Source: an uncultured Eubacteriales bacterium
GTDB taxonomy: Bacteria > Bacillota > Clostridia > Oscillospirales > Acutalibacteraceae
Direction of reading: 5' to 3'
Assembly: GCA_949068525.1 (NCBI GenBank)
Contig: CARTIQ010000004.1
Span: 1-64,000, forward strand
Length of the DNA: 64,000 bases
Part shown: positions 1 to 8,026 of the stretch, piece by piece
Layout: every line of letters begins with the position of its first letter
How positions within the stretch are numbered: the first letter of the stretch is position 1
The notes under the pieces: generated by a model
Told to the model about the DNA's origin: nothing
The model's input: only the letters and a program-made list of their open reading frames with translations
The model's database searches: none
Position numbers and translations under genes: made by a program

Positions 1-2
1 AC

Positions 3-923
3 TACGCAAAACGAGTTCTAGATGGCACTCAGGCCGACGATACGGTCTTTTCCCTGCTTTATGAGCCTGAAAACACCGAGAATTGGACGTTTGATGATAC
101 AATCCTGAAACACGCAAACCCCGTGGCCTTAGAAATATCTGAAATTTGGGAAGACCTCTTGAAAAAGCGGGCCCGTGCAATCGCAATTGAATCTGCGCGT
201 GAAAATTTTCTGACAAAGCACTGCAACATCATTTATCAGGGCGCAGGCACCGAAAGCTTCGTTGATATCAAGTATCTGCAAAATTGCCGTGTCAACAAAA
301 TCGATTGGGCCGGGCGCGAAGTCTATGTTGGCGTGGATTTATCGATGTCAAACGATAATACCGCCGTTGCGATTTGCGCCGAGGAAGACGGTAAAATCTT
401 AGCCGACGTGGTTTCGTTCATCCCTGAAGGCCGAATTGAAGAGAAAAATAAGTTCGAAAAGCTCGATTATCACCGGTTTATAGCCAAAGGCAAGTGCATC
501 GCATGCGGAAATAAGACGATTGATTACGGCGTTGTCGAGGATTTCGTGTTTAAAATCGAAAAGAAATACGGCGTGACGGTGCGGGCCATCGGGTTTGATA
601 GATACAATGCCATCTCCAGCGCGCAGAAGTGGAATCAGGCCTACAACACCGTTGAAATCAGGCAGCATAGTGATACGCTGCACCCGCCAACAAAGCTTTT
701 GTACGAGAAAATCACAGACGGCGAGTTTGAATATGAGAAAAACACATTGTTAGAAATAAACTTCGAAAACGCTCGCTGCACCTACGATACGAACATGAAT
801 CGGTATGTCACAAAAAAGAAATCCTGCGGCAAAGTAGACATGGTGGTGGCGCTCATCAACGCGGTCTACCTGTTGCAGCAGGACGTGATTTTCAACGACG
901 GCTGGGTCGTGCAAGTGATTTAA
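3..923 (+). CDS. Phage terminase large subunit, C-terminal part
   Basis: The gene enters from the left edge; the frame is open from base 3 and continues the same protein, so the GTG at 123 is not the start. Large terminases pack DNA into the prohead with an N-terminal ATPase and a C-terminal RNase H-like nuclease. Only the end of the ATPase part and the nuclease are here. The nuclease signature is the strand around 340-380 (VDLSMSNDNTAVAICAEE), whose first Asp would be a metal ligand. It is followed after 20 bp by the portal gene, the usual HK97-type order. Family call is strong; the subfamily (phi13/HK97 style) is inferred from context. Confidence 0.9.
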   Translation, partial: YAKRVLDGTQADDTVFSLLYEPENTENWTFDDTILKHANPVALEISEIWEDLLKKRARAIAIESARENFLTKHCNIIYQGAGTESFVDIKYLQNCRVNKIDWAGREVYVGVDLSMSNDNTAVAICAEEDGKILADVVSFIPEGRIEEKNKFEKLDYHRFIAKGKCIACGNKTIDYGVVEDFVFKIEKKYGVTVRAIGFDRYNAISSAQKWNQAYNTVEIRQHSDTLHPPTKLLYEKITDGEFEYEKNTLLEINFENARCTYDTNMNRYVTKKKSCGKVDMVVALINAVYLLQQDVIFNDGWVVQVI

Positions 924-943
924 ATGAAATTGAGGTGAATTTT

Positions 944-2143
944 ATGAAGCTATTTAATTTCCAAAAAAGAAATATCGAAGAACCGCAACAGGTCGCGAAT
1001 GACGTGATTTTAAGCGCACTTTTGAGCGATGAAACCATAACCGAAAAGCAGGCGCTGAATATTCCCGCCGTGGCGCGGTGCGTGAATTTAATTTGCGAGA
1101 CGGTCTCGATGATACCGGTGAAGCTTTATAAGGAAGAAATCATCGATGGCAAGCGAAAAACCGTGGAAGTGCCAGAAGACGCGCGGTGTAGCCTTTTAAA
1201 CGAGGACACCAAAGATGCTCTTGACGGCACGCAGTTTAAAAAGGCGATAGTTCGCGATTATTTGCTAAATGGCAACGCCTACGCGTACATAAATAAACGC
1301 AGAAATACCGTGAGATCGCTGAATTACGTGGATTGCAGCAATATTCTGATAACGAAAAATGCAGACCCAATCTTCAAGGATTATAATATCAGCGTACAAG
1401 GCAAAACCTACAAGCCGTTTGAGTTCTTGAAAATCATGAAGTCAACCAAGGACGGAGCGCGCGGTGTTGGGGTTATCGAAGAAAACAATGAGCTCTTAAA
1501 AGTTGCATATACGACGCTGAAATTTGAACAAAACCTAGTATCCACGGGCGGCAACAAAAAGGGCTTTATAAACGCCAAGAACCGGCTAACTAAAGAGGCC
1601 ATCGACGCCTTAAAGACCGCGTGGGATAAGTTTTATTCGAATAATGAAGAAAAAATGATTATCCTGAACGACGGCCTGACCTTTCAAGAAGCCAGCAATA
1701 CCAGCGTTGAGATGCAGCTGAATGAGAACAAAAACTCAATTAATAATTCGATTTTGGATATTTTTGGTGTACCAACAACCTGGAACTGGGAGACCTTCAT
1801 AAAGACAGCCATAATGCCGATTCTGAAGACAATTGAATGTGCGCTAAACCGGGACTTGCTTCTTGAAAAGGAGAAGAAGTCCCTTTACTTTGCGTTTGAT
1901 ACAAAGGAAATCATCAAAGGTGACATCAAGACGCGGTTTGAAGCATACAAGACTGCTCTAGATTCGAACCTGATGCAGATAGACGAGGTTAGATATTTAG
2001 AAGATTTAGAGCCGTTGGGGCTTAACTTCATCAAGCTCGGACTTCAAGATGTGCTGTTTAATCCCGAAACCAAGCAGATTTACACTCCGAACACAAACCA
2101 AATAAATACTATAACGAAAAAAGGAGATTCAGAAAATGAATGA
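944..2143 (+). CDS. Phage portal protein (HK97 family)
   Basis: 399-residue protein forming the dodecameric ring through which DNA enters the head. The start at ATG 944 is preferred over GTG 935 because TGAGGTGA lies 5 bp upstream of it. The beginning resembles portals of Clostridia siphophages (PAVARCVNLICETVSMIPVK near residues 40-60; GNAYAYINK near residue 110). Length is usual for the family. It overlaps the next small gene by 8 bp and lies between terminase and prohead protease. Confidence 0.92.
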   Translation: MKLFNFQKRNIEEPQQVANDVILSALLSDETITEKQALNIPAVARCVNLICETVSMIPVKLYKEEIIDGKRKTVEVPEDARCSLLNEDTKDALDGTQFKKAIVRDYLLNGNAYAYINKRRNTVRSLNYVDCSNILITKNADPIFKDYNISVQGKTYKPFEFLKIMKSTKDGARGVGVIEENNELLKVAYTTLKFEQNLVSTGGNKKGFINAKNRLTKEAIDALKTAWDKFYSNNEEKMIILNDGLTFQEASNTSVEMQLNENKNSINNSILDIFGVPTTWNWETFIKTAIMPILKTIECALNRDLLLEKEKKSLYFAFDTKEIIKGDIKTRFEAYKTALDSNLMQIDEVRYLEDLEPLGLNFIKLGLQDVLFNPETKQIYTPNTNQINTITKKGDSENE

Positions 2144-2411
2144 ACTGACAATATTCAAAAGTGAGAACATTGGAGAGGCTAAAACAATGCTGGCTGATAA
2201 ACAATTAGACTGCTCTAAAAAATTTGCGAGCATAAAAGCCGTAGAAATAAGCCTCAAGCAAAAGTTTGATTGGAAACCACTAAGAAATTATTGCACCGCA
2301 CATGAACTTGAAATGCCCAAGATATTTGATGCAAATTACGGCAAAGTGCGTACGTATCCAGCGAAGGCCTGGGATGCAATTTACGGAATTGACTTATACG
2401 AGTTATTCTAA
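2136..2411 (+). CDS. Small antirepressor-like protein inside the head operon
   Basis: 91 residues, overlapping the end of the portal gene by 8 bp. The opening MNELTIFKSENIGE resembles the first strand of BRO-N/Ant antirepressors, and the end (NYG.VRTYPAKAWDAIYGIDL..LF) resembles the C-terminal tail of KilA/Rha-type phage proteins; the middle DNA-binding part is missing. It could be a shortened remnant or a small regulator. Its place between portal and protease is unusual. Function unknown; similarity judged by eye only. Confidence 0.55.
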   Translation: MNELTIFKSENIGEAKTMLADKQLDCSKKFASIKAVEISLKQKFDWKPLRNYCTAHELEMPKIFDANYGKVRTYPAKAWDAIYGIDLYELF

Positions 2412-2451
2412 ATGGCTGTAAACCGAGTTTTTCAAGGGGGTGAGCTTAGAT

Positions 2452-3048
2452 ATGCGAATAGAAATACGAAACGACAGCGTGCTAATAGATGGCTACGTGA
2501 ACGCCGTGGCGCGGGATTCACGGCCTATGCTTTCTGAGCACGGCGAAAAATTTGTTGAACAAATAAGTCCAAAGGCCTTTCAGCGGGCGATTGATAAAAA
2601 CGAGGACGTCTTATGCCTCTTGAATCATGAGCCTTCAAGGGTTTTAGGTTCAACGAAGCAAGGCAACATCGAGCTTTTTGAGGACAATATCGGCCTGAGG
2701 GCTATCTGCAAAATTACAGACGCTGAAGTGATTGAAAAAGCAAAGGCGAACCGGCTTCGCGGTTGGAGTTTTGGCTTTGAGGCTGTAAAAGAGCATGAGG
2801 AGCCGATTGCAGATGGCTTTAAGCGGCGGTTTGTTGATGAGATGAACCTGGCCGAAGTTTCAATAATCGATGAACAGCGCATCCCGTGCTATGTTGGAAC
2901 ATCGATTGAGACAAGGGCCGATAAAATCAGTAAACTTGAATACCGGGGCGAAGACTTCAATGCAAAAATCATCGATAACACGCGGCAAAAACCGAATATT
3001 GATTATTCGGATTACGAAAAAATCTTAGAAAAAATCAAAGGAGAATAA
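2452..3048 (+). CDS. Prohead protease (HK97 gp4 / U35 type)
   Basis: 198 residues from ATG 2452, 9 bp after AAGGGGGTG; GTG 2440 is an alternative that overlaps this ribosome site. The enzyme trims the scaffold segment of the capsid protein during maturation. Expected catalytic landmarks are visible: His in LLNHEPSRVLG (about residue 60) and Ser in RGWSFGFEAV (about residue 107). It sits directly upstream of the capsid gene with a 4 bp gap, so the two are translationally linked. Confidence 0.92.
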   Translation: MRIEIRNDSVLIDGYVNAVARDSRPMLSEHGEKFVEQISPKAFQRAIDKNEDVLCLLNHEPSRVLGSTKQGNIELFEDNIGLRAICKITDAEVIEKAKANRLRGWSFGFEAVKEHEEPIADGFKRRFVDEMNLAEVSIIDEQRIPCYVGTSIETRADKISKLEYRGEDFNAKIIDNTRQKPNIDYSDYEKILEKIKGE

Positions 3049-3052
3049 AACT

Positions 3053-4213
3053 ATGGAACTAAAGTATTTGACGGAAAAAAGGGCTGAAAAGCAGGACAAA
3101 ATGCAGGAAATTTTGAATTTGGCAAAAAAGGAGGAACGCGCAATGAACCCTGATGAGATCAAGGCTTTTAACGATTGCAAAACCGAGATTGATGAGATTG
3201 ACAGCACAATCAGCGCCGAGGAGGAGCTACGTAGCATGCAGCTTGACGATGAGAAAGAGGCCGCAGCGCCACAAGTAGAGCCAAAAGAGAGCGTTGAAGA
3301 AAAAGAGGAGCGCGCATTTGCGAACTTTGTGCGCGGCGTGAGGCTTGAAAACAGAGCAAACAACCTGGATTTGGGCAGCAACGGCGCGGTCGTTCCGCAA
3401 ACCATCGCAAACAAAATTATCGAAAAAGTTAAGGATTTGTGTCCGGTTTATTCTTTATCGGAAATTTACAACGTCAAGGGCACGCTGGTTATACCCTACT
3501 ATGGCGAAAAATCCGGTGAAGACGTGACTTGTGCCTATGCGACTGAGTTTACGGACCTAACAAGCACCGCAGGCAAGTTCACGAGCGTGAGCCTATCGAG
3601 CTTCTTGGCTGGCGCTTTGACGAAGGTTTCGAAGTCACTCATAAACAGGAGCCAGTTCGATATCACAAGCTTCGTCGTGAACAAGGTTGCAGCGTCCATC
3701 GCAGAATTCCTTGAAAAAGAACTTTTAACAGGCACTGGAACTGATGCTTGCCAGGGCATTCTGACGGGCGCCACGAACATTGTGACAAGCGAAAATGCAG
3801 CCAAAATCACGGGCGACGATTTAATCGATTTGCAGGAGTCAATCCCGGACGTTTACCAGAACGGCGCGGTTTTCATCATGAACAAAGCCACCAGGACGGC
3901 CATCCGCAAACTTAAAGATTCGGACGGAAACTACATGCTGAACCGCGATTTGAGCTCGGCTTGGGGCTACACGCTGCTTGGCAAGCCGGTTTATACAAGC
4001 GACACCATGCCGACGGTCGCCGCAGGCAAAAAGGCTGTGATTTACGGCAATATGTCGGGATTTACAGTGAAGCTTGCTAAAAACGTTGAGCTTCAAATTC
4101 TAAACGAACTTTACGCCGCACAGCATGCTTTGGGCGTTGTTGGCTGGATTGAGGTTGATTCGAAGGTCACAGACCAGCAGAAAATAGCCGTTTTGCAAGT
4201 CAAGGGTGCCTAA
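3053..4213 (+). CDS. Major capsid protein (HK97 fold)
   Basis: 386 residues. Residues 1 to about 95 are a charged coiled coil (the delta/scaffold segment removed by the protease in this family); the HK97-fold shell domain follows, with the typical entry LGSNGAVVPQTIANKIIEKV and a C-terminal stretch ending near VDSKVTDQQKIAVLQVKGA. Gene order terminase-portal-protease-capsid confirms the call. No sign of damage. Confidence 0.95.
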   Translation: MELKYLTEKRAEKQDKMQEILNLAKKEERAMNPDEIKAFNDCKTEIDEIDSTISAEEELRSMQLDDEKEAAAPQVEPKESVEEKEERAFANFVRGVRLENRANNLDLGSNGAVVPQTIANKIIEKVKDLCPVYSLSEIYNVKGTLVIPYYGEKSGEDVTCAYATEFTDLTSTAGKFTSVSLSSFLAGALTKVSKSLINRSQFDITSFVVNKVAASIAEFLEKELLTGTGTDACQGILTGATNIVTSENAAKITGDDLIDLQESIPDVYQNGAVFIMNKATRTAIRKLKDSDGNYMLNRDLSSAWGYTLLGKPVYTSDTMPTVAAGKKAVIYGNMSGFTVKLAKNVELQILNELYAAQHALGVVGWIEVDSKVTDQQKIAVLQVKGA

Positions 4214-4239
4214 AATCCACGCAGATAAGGAGGATTTAA

Positions 4240-4455
4240 ATGAGTTACAATTCGAAAAATTACAAGGAAAGTTGTGACAAATGGGTAATTGGCGGGACTT
4301 TGGAGATTGCTGACGGAGCGACCCTAATTGGCTTCCCGCAGGCAGAAAACCAGGCCGAAAGCACGGCCACGTCGATTGCCGACTTGAAGGCAAATTTTAA
4401 TGCTTTGTTGGAAAATCTGAAAGCAGCGGGGCTCATGAAGGCCGATAGCGAGTGA
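4240..4455 (+). CDS. Small head fibre / capsid decoration protein
   Basis: 71 residues with AAGGAGG 10 bp upstream. The pattern W.IGGTLEIADGATLIGFPQA, then ADLKANFNALLENLKAAGLM, fits the short head-fibre proteins often found after the capsid gene in Firmicutes siphophages. The likely role is decoration of the head surface; family assignment is from pattern memory. Confidence 0.65.
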   Translation: MSYNSKNYKESCDKWVIGGTLEIADGATLIGFPQAENQAESTATSIADLKANFNALLENLKAAGLMKADSE

Positions 4456-4468
4456 GGGGGCGACCCGC

Positions 4469-4765
4469 ATGAAAGTTAGCGAGGTAAGCGTCAAGAATTT
4501 GGCGGATTATTTGAAGTTGGATTACGAGACTTTAGCCCCGGAGGAAATTTCTGAATTGGAAACTTTTCTGGCGTCGGCCAAGGCCTTTATCTCCGATTAC
4601 ACTGGGCTTAATCAATCTGAAATCGATGCGCATGAAAGCTTCGTTGCGGCAGTTTTCGTGCTGGTTCAAGACATGTACGATAATCGCAGTTATTACGTGG
4701 ACAAAAGCCACATAAACCACGTGATAGAGTCGATTTTAGAGATGCACTCGGTGAACTTGCTTTAG
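4469..4765 (+). CDS. Head-tail connector (gp6-like) protein
   Basis: 98 residues, all-helical. It begins with a short helix followed by EEISELETFLASAKAFISDYTG, the standard opening of the phage gp6-like connector family, and ends in a helix after YVDKSHINHVIESIL. It forms the ring below the portal. Starts 11 bp after the previous stop and is followed after 6 bp by the head closure gene. Confidence 0.85.
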   Translation: MKVSEVSVKNLADYLKLDYETLAPEEISELETFLASAKAFISDYTGLNQSEIDAHESFVAAVFVLVQDMYDNRSYYVDKSHINHVIESILEMHSVNLL

Positions 4766-4771
4766 GGAGCG

Positions 4772-5107
4772 ATGAAAATGCAGATAAATCCTGGTGTTTT
4801 CGATAAGAAAATTGAAATCGTAAATTACGAGCGCAAAAAAGATGCGGACGGATTCGAAGAAAAGGCCGAAGTCGTTGTTTTAATGACGTGGGCGCAAGTT
4901 ACAAATGTCAGCGGCAGTGAGATTTTGCGCTCCGATTCGGATTTTTCAAAGGTCAAAACGCGGTTTTTAATTCGAACGCCGAAAATAAAGATCGATAAGG
5001 ATATGGAGATAAAATTCGCTCAAAACGCCTATAACATCGTGTATATCAACGATTATAGCTACGATAAGCGATATACAGAGATCATGACGGAGCTGGTGGT
5101 TAAGTGA
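4772..5107 (+). CDS. Head-tail adaptor / head closure protein
   Basis: 111 residues, beta-rich, with MQINPGVFDKKIEIVNYERK at the front and YNIVYINDYSYDKRYTEIM at the end, the layout of SPP1 gp16-type head-tail joining proteins. ATG 4778 (third residue) is an equally possible start. The gene is followed by a 147 bp non-coding gap, unusual in this tight operon, that carries one copy of an inverted repeat element. Confidence 0.82.
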   Translation: MKMQINPGVFDKKIEIVNYERKKDADGFEEKAEVVVLMTWAQVTNVSGSEILRSDSDFSKVKTRFLIRTPKIKIDKDMEIKFAQNAYNIVYINDYSYDKRYTEIMTELVVK

Positions 5108-5192
5108 AAACTTTTTTTCTTACAAAAAGTTTTCAAACTTTCAAAAATGCGCTTCTGAGGCTAGGAATTTCGCCGTCTGCGGACGTCGACGC

Positions 5193-5238
5193 AAGAACTT
5201 TTTGAAAAAAGTTCCTGGACTTCAAAAACTTTTACGTT
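5193..5238. repeat. Intergenic repeat, copy 1 (inverted relative to copy at 11243)
   Basis: These 46 bases are nearly the exact reverse complement of 11243-11289 (about two differences). Each copy contains a hairpin, GAACTTTTT facing AAAAAGTTC, and lies in one of the few gaps of the late operon just upstream of a ribosome site. A related 10 bp inverted repeat (AAAACTTTTT/AAAAAGTTTT) lies at about 5107-5133. It may be a small REP- or MITE-like element or an RNA processing or termination site. Confidence 0.75.
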
Positions 5239-5254
5239 GGGGTGAAATAGCGAA

Positions 5255-5647
5255 ATGGCGAGCTTTAGTTTTAATTTTGAGTTGGATAAGTTTTTCCCTG
5301 ACGGCATCAAAGACGAGAAATTGGCGCTGGATATGGTATCAGCGGGTCAAGAAGTTCTGCAAAAGAATATTCAAAATGCAGCTAGAAAGCACGTCCGAAC
5401 CGGCAGTATGGCCAACTCCGTTAAATGCTCAAAACCGCTTATCAATAAAAATGGCGATGCAGTTGGGCGCGTAAAGTTTTATGGTACAGATAAGTCCGGA
5501 ATGCTCAACTGGTACAAGGCGATTTGGATCGAGTATGGCACTGTAACACAGCCCGCGCGGCCATTTATCCGGCCTGCAATAAGGGGTTCTGAAAGCAGCG
5601 TTAAAGCGGCTATGCAGAAGGTCTTTGATAAAAAGGCGAAGGGGTGA
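5255..5647 (+). CDS. HK97 gp10-like tail-joining protein
   Basis: 130 residues from ATG 5255, preceded by GGGGTGA. Signature of the family: a helix with VLQKNIQNAARKHVRTGSMANS, then WIEYGTVTQPARPFIRPAI near the end. Members sit at the head-tail interface or act as tail completion proteins. It overlaps the next frame by 23 bp. Confidence 0.85.
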   Translation: MASFSFNFELDKFFPDGIKDEKLALDMVSAGQEVLQKNIQNAARKHVRTGSMANSVKCSKPLINKNGDAVGRVKFYGTDKSGMLNWYKAIWIEYGTVTQPARPFIRPAIRGSESSVKAAMQKVFDKKAKG

Positions 5648-6002
5648 TTTTATTAACATTAATCCATTGATTGAATCGGCGTTTAAGGACTTTTCCGTGA
5701 ATAAAAAGCCCATTCCCATCGCGTTTTTGAGCTATACCGGAAAATCCGAAACGTACTTAACTTACTATACGTGGCAGGAGCAGCCGGAGAATTTCTACGA
5801 TGACAGCTACCACGCGGAAATCTTGTATGGCACGATTGATATTTTCTCTAAAAGAAATTTCAAGGATATTTTGAAAAAAGTAAAAGGCAAATTGAAGGAG
5901 AACGGCTTCACGTGGACAGATAACGGCCCCGAAGAATTTGAAAAAGAAACGGGCTACTATCACATCCCAGTGAACTTCTACTATGAGGAGGGAAGTTGTT
6001 AA
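5625..6002 (+). CDS. Tail completion / minor tail protein
   Basis: 125 residues if begun at ATG 5625, which lies inside the previous gene. The strong ribosome site AAGGGGTG (5639-5646) instead points to translation at ATT 5652, giving a product that begins with INPLIESAFKDF; that entry looks like the natural N-terminus of this family. TTG 5667 is a further option. The order gp10-like, this gene, major tail protein is standard. Family named by position and general pattern. Confidence 0.7.
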   Translation: MIKRRRGDFININPLIESAFKDFSVNKKPIPIAFLSYTGKSETYLTYYTWQEQPENFYDDSYHAEILYGTIDIFSKRNFKDILKKVKGKLKENGFTWTDNGPEEFEKETGYYHIPVNFYYEEGSC

Positions 6003-6186
6003 GAAAAATAGGAAAATAGCGGGGCCCCCGAAAAGTTGGTAGCTCGCAAGTGAACGTAAAAACGGCGCGTTTACAAGCCGTTAGTGAACAAGAGCGTGAC
6101 TTTTTGGGGAGAGGACGAGTCCCGTAATGGATGAGCTTTTGCCGAAAGGCGGCAAAACGAAAAAAAATGAAGGAGACGAGGACGAT

Positions 6187-6753
6187 ATGGCAGGAATTGG
6201 TTTAAAGCGTTTCAGATACGCAAAACTAAACGATGATGGCAAAACCTACGGCGAAGTCAAAACCCTTGCAGGCGCGATCGAATGCAAAGTTTCGCTGGAT
6301 TTATCGGAGGCAACACTTTATGCCGATGATACGATTCGCGAACAAGTATCACTCTTCAAAAACGGCACACTGACGGCAGGTATAGATGACGATGACGACG
6401 CGGTCTTTGCTGAATTATTGGGAAAAACGGTCGACGAAGAAACTGGTGTAGTGACTTCAAACGTCAGCGATACGCCAATTTACGTAGGATTCGGGCACGT
6501 GGTTCCCAAAATGGTGGGCGGCAAAAGGAAATACAAAGTGGAGTTCTTCTACAAGGTCAAGTTCAAGCCCTTCATGACGGACGCCAAAACAAAAGGCGAT
6601 AACTTGGAATTCACCACTCCATCGGTCGAGGCTACGATTTTTGAAGATGAAGACGGCAATTGGGAAAAACACAAAGTCTACGATACTGAATCGGAGGCAA
6701 ATACCGCACTTGAGGGCTTTTTTGTGCAGGCCGCGTCTGGAGGAGGCGAGTAA
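6187..6753 (+). CDS. Major tail tube protein (phi13 family)
   Basis: 188 residues from ATG 6187 with GAGG 5 bp upstream; the upstream ATG 6127 would add 20 charged residues and looks like non-coding sequence. The entry GIGLKRFRYAKLNDDG, the acidic stretch DDDDDAVFAELLG and a strand-rich body match phi13/TP901-type tube proteins. It is followed 3 bp later by the tail chaperone, as expected. The 184 bp before it hold no recognisable gene. Confidence 0.88.
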   Translation: MAGIGLKRFRYAKLNDDGKTYGEVKTLAGAIECKVSLDLSEATLYADDTIREQVSLFKNGTLTAGIDDDDDAVFAELLGKTVDEETGVVTSNVSDTPIYVGFGHVVPKMVGGKRKYKVEFFYKVKFKPFMTDAKTKGDNLEFTTPSVEATIFEDEDGNWEKHKVYDTESEANTALEGFFVQAASGGGE

Positions 6754-6756
6754 TCC

Positions 6757-7122
6757 TTGCTGAATAAAATAAATTATTTAGAAACCGAGACGGAGCGCTA
6801 CCCACTGGTGTTTACGCTGAACGTGATGGAAGCAATTCAAGAAAAATACGGCACAATCGAAGCCTGGTCAAGCCTGATTCAGCGTGAAGGTGAGCCGGAT
6901 ATCAAGGCGTTGAAGTTCTTTATGACCGAAGCCATCAATGAGGGCATAGAGATAGAATCAGAAAAGACGGGCGAAAAAAGAAAGCCGATAAGCAGCAAAC
7001 AAGTAGGCAGAATCTTAACGGAAATTGGGATTTCGAGCACGGCGAATAAGATTATGACAACGATTGCTGACAGCGTGGATGATTGCGAAGAAAAAAACTC
7101 GAAATGCCCGCAGAAGGAATAG
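6757..7122 (+). CDS. Tail assembly chaperone, gpG-like
   Basis: 121 residues from TTG 6757. Chaperones at this place (lambda gpG equivalents) coat the tape measure protein before tube assembly. Near the end the zero frame carries A-AAA-AAC (7092-7098), a textbook -1 slippery heptamer, and the -1 frame stays open to 7388. Two products are therefore expected: this short form and a fused gpGT form. Confidence 0.85.
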   Translation: MLNKINYLETETERYPLVFTLNVMEAIQEKYGTIEAWSSLIQREGEPDIKALKFFMTEAINEGIEIESEKTGEKRKPISSKQVGRILTEIGISSTANKIMTTIADSVDDCEEKNSKCPQKE

Positions 7123-7388
7123 TTGCGGGCAATAAAAGCAAAAATTCAAATGAGAATTTAGAGCGTAGCGTGGATGCAACGTCACGTTGCGACTTTTCGT
7201 GGGTACTTTTTGTGGGAACTAAAATGCTTGGCTTTACAGAGCGAGAAGTTGGACACATGACGCTAAAAAAATGGAGCCTTTTGTACAAGCATTTTAGAGC
7301 GTACCACAATTTTTGCACGAGGCAGCAACTGTTTAAAGAAGAGCCTGCGGCTGGCACTTCAAGCAGCGATGAGTGGTTGCCGGATTGA
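7083..7388 (+). CDS. Tail assembly chaperone, frameshift-extension (gpT-like) frame
   Basis: This frame is -1 relative to the 6757-7122 gene and overlaps its end. It has no good start or ribosome site of its own (the first TTG at 7083 is internal to the upstream gene), so it is most likely expressed only by slippage at 7092-7098. Its sequence has a helix-loop pattern ending LGFTEREVGHMTLKKWSLLYKHF, typical of the T part of tail chaperones. The last 25 or so residues are low-complexity. Confidence 0.75.
   Translation: MRRKKLEMPAEGIVAGNKSKNSNENLERSVDATSRCDFSWVLFVGTKMLGFTEREVGHMTLKKWSLLYKHFRAYHNFCTRQQLFKEEPAAGTSSSDEWLPD
7092..7098 (+). promoter_or_regulatory. Programmed -1 frameshift slippery site A_AAA_AAC
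   Basis: In the frame of the upstream chaperone gene the bases read A AAA AAC (Lys-Asn). After a one-base backward slip the tRNAs re-pair as AAA AAA and translation enters the 7083-7388 frame. The heptamer is the strongest known bacterial type and lies where gpG/gpGT frameshifting is known in tailed phages. Confidence 0.85.
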
Positions 7389-7408
7389 GCAAAAAATTGT
7401 TTGTGCCA

Positions 7409-7437
7409 TTGACTTTCTAAAGATATTAGTGTATAAT
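7409..7437 (+). promoter_or_regulatory. Consensus promoter of the toxin-antitoxin unit
   Basis: TTGACT at 7409-7414, exactly 17 bp, then a perfect TATAAT at 7432-7437. It lies just before the antitoxin gene and gives the module transcription independent of the phage late operon. Confidence 0.85.
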
Positions 7438-7444
7438 ATCTTTA
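7418..7444. promoter_or_regulatory. Operator: 11 bp perfect inverted repeat over the -10 box
   Basis: TAAAGATATTA (7418-7428) and TAATATCTTTA (7434-7444) are perfect complements separated by 5 bp and cover the -10 element. Phd/YefM-type antitoxins, alone or with toxin, bind such palindromes, so this is the probable autoregulation site. Confidence 0.8.
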
Positions 7445-7458
7445 GAGGAGTGATGTGT

Positions 7459-7713
7459 ATGCCACGCATAGTTTCTAGCACGGTCTTGAGAAATGAATAT
7501 AACGAAGTTTCTTCATTTTGCCATTTAAACCAAGAACCGATTTTTGTAACCAAAAATGGTCAAGGGGATTTAGCAGTCATGAGCATTGAAAAATATGAAG
7601 AAATTTCTGAGAAATCAAAATTCTATAAAAAAATTTATGACGGCCTTAATGATTTAGAAAATGGCCGTGCCAAGCCTTATCAAGAAGTACGCGAGGAAAT
7701 ATTGGATGTCTAA
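7459..7713 (+). CDS. Antitoxin, Phd/YefM family
   Basis: 84 residues from ATG 7459 with AGAGGAG 6 bp upstream. The N-terminal DNA-binding part follows the Phd/YefM pattern (VSSTVLRNEYNEVSSFCHL, then PIFVTKNGQGDLAVMSIEKYE). The C-terminal tail would wrap the toxin. It overlaps the toxin gene by 8 bp, the usual translational coupling. The unit is inserted between tail chaperone and tape measure genes and is richer in A+T than either, which suggests later acquisition. Confidence 0.88.
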   Translation: MPRIVSSTVLRNEYNEVSSFCHLNQEPIFVTKNGQGDLAVMSIEKYEEISEKSKFYKKIYDGLNDLENGRAKPYQEVREEILDV

Positions 7714-8020
7714 ATATGAAATATATGTTTCCAAACGGGCACAAAAAGATTTACAAAAGATTGTTGATTATTTGTCATTACAGCTTTTAGAACCAAGCAT
7801 TTCAAAAAATATTATGGCTAAGATTGATACGGCTATTTTAGGGCTGCAAGATATGCCACAACGGTATTCTTTGGTTTCTGATAAGTCAATAAAAAAAGCA
7901 GATGTTAGAAAACTGGTTGTAAAAAACTATATAGTGTTTTTCAAGATATATGAAGAAAAAAAGAGAGTCGGCATTGTTCGAATATTATATGGCCGAAGAA
8001 ATTGGCAAAAGATGATTTAA
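7706..8020 (+). CDS. Toxin, RelE/ParE superfamily
   Basis: 104 residues, start ATG 7706 inside the end of the antitoxin gene. The pattern YVSKRAQKDLQKIVDYL at the front and VRKLVVKNYIVFFKIYEEKK..VGIVRILYGRRNW at the end is that of the RelE/ParE fold. RelE members cut mRNA on the ribosome, ParE members block gyrase; the conserved YGRRNW end does not by itself decide between them. It probably stabilises the prophage or serves in phage defence. Confidence 0.87.
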   Translation: MSKYEIYVSKRAQKDLQKIVDYLSLQLLEPSISKNIMAKIDTAILGLQDMPQRYSLVSDKSIKKADVRKLVVKNYIVFFKIYEEKKRVGIVRILYGRRNWQKMI

Positions 8021-8026
8021 TTTTAT

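Noticed and set aside
123..923. Reading the first terminase frame as a gene starting at GTG 123
   Set aside because: The frame is open from the window edge with matching family sequence, so the gene is cut by the edge.
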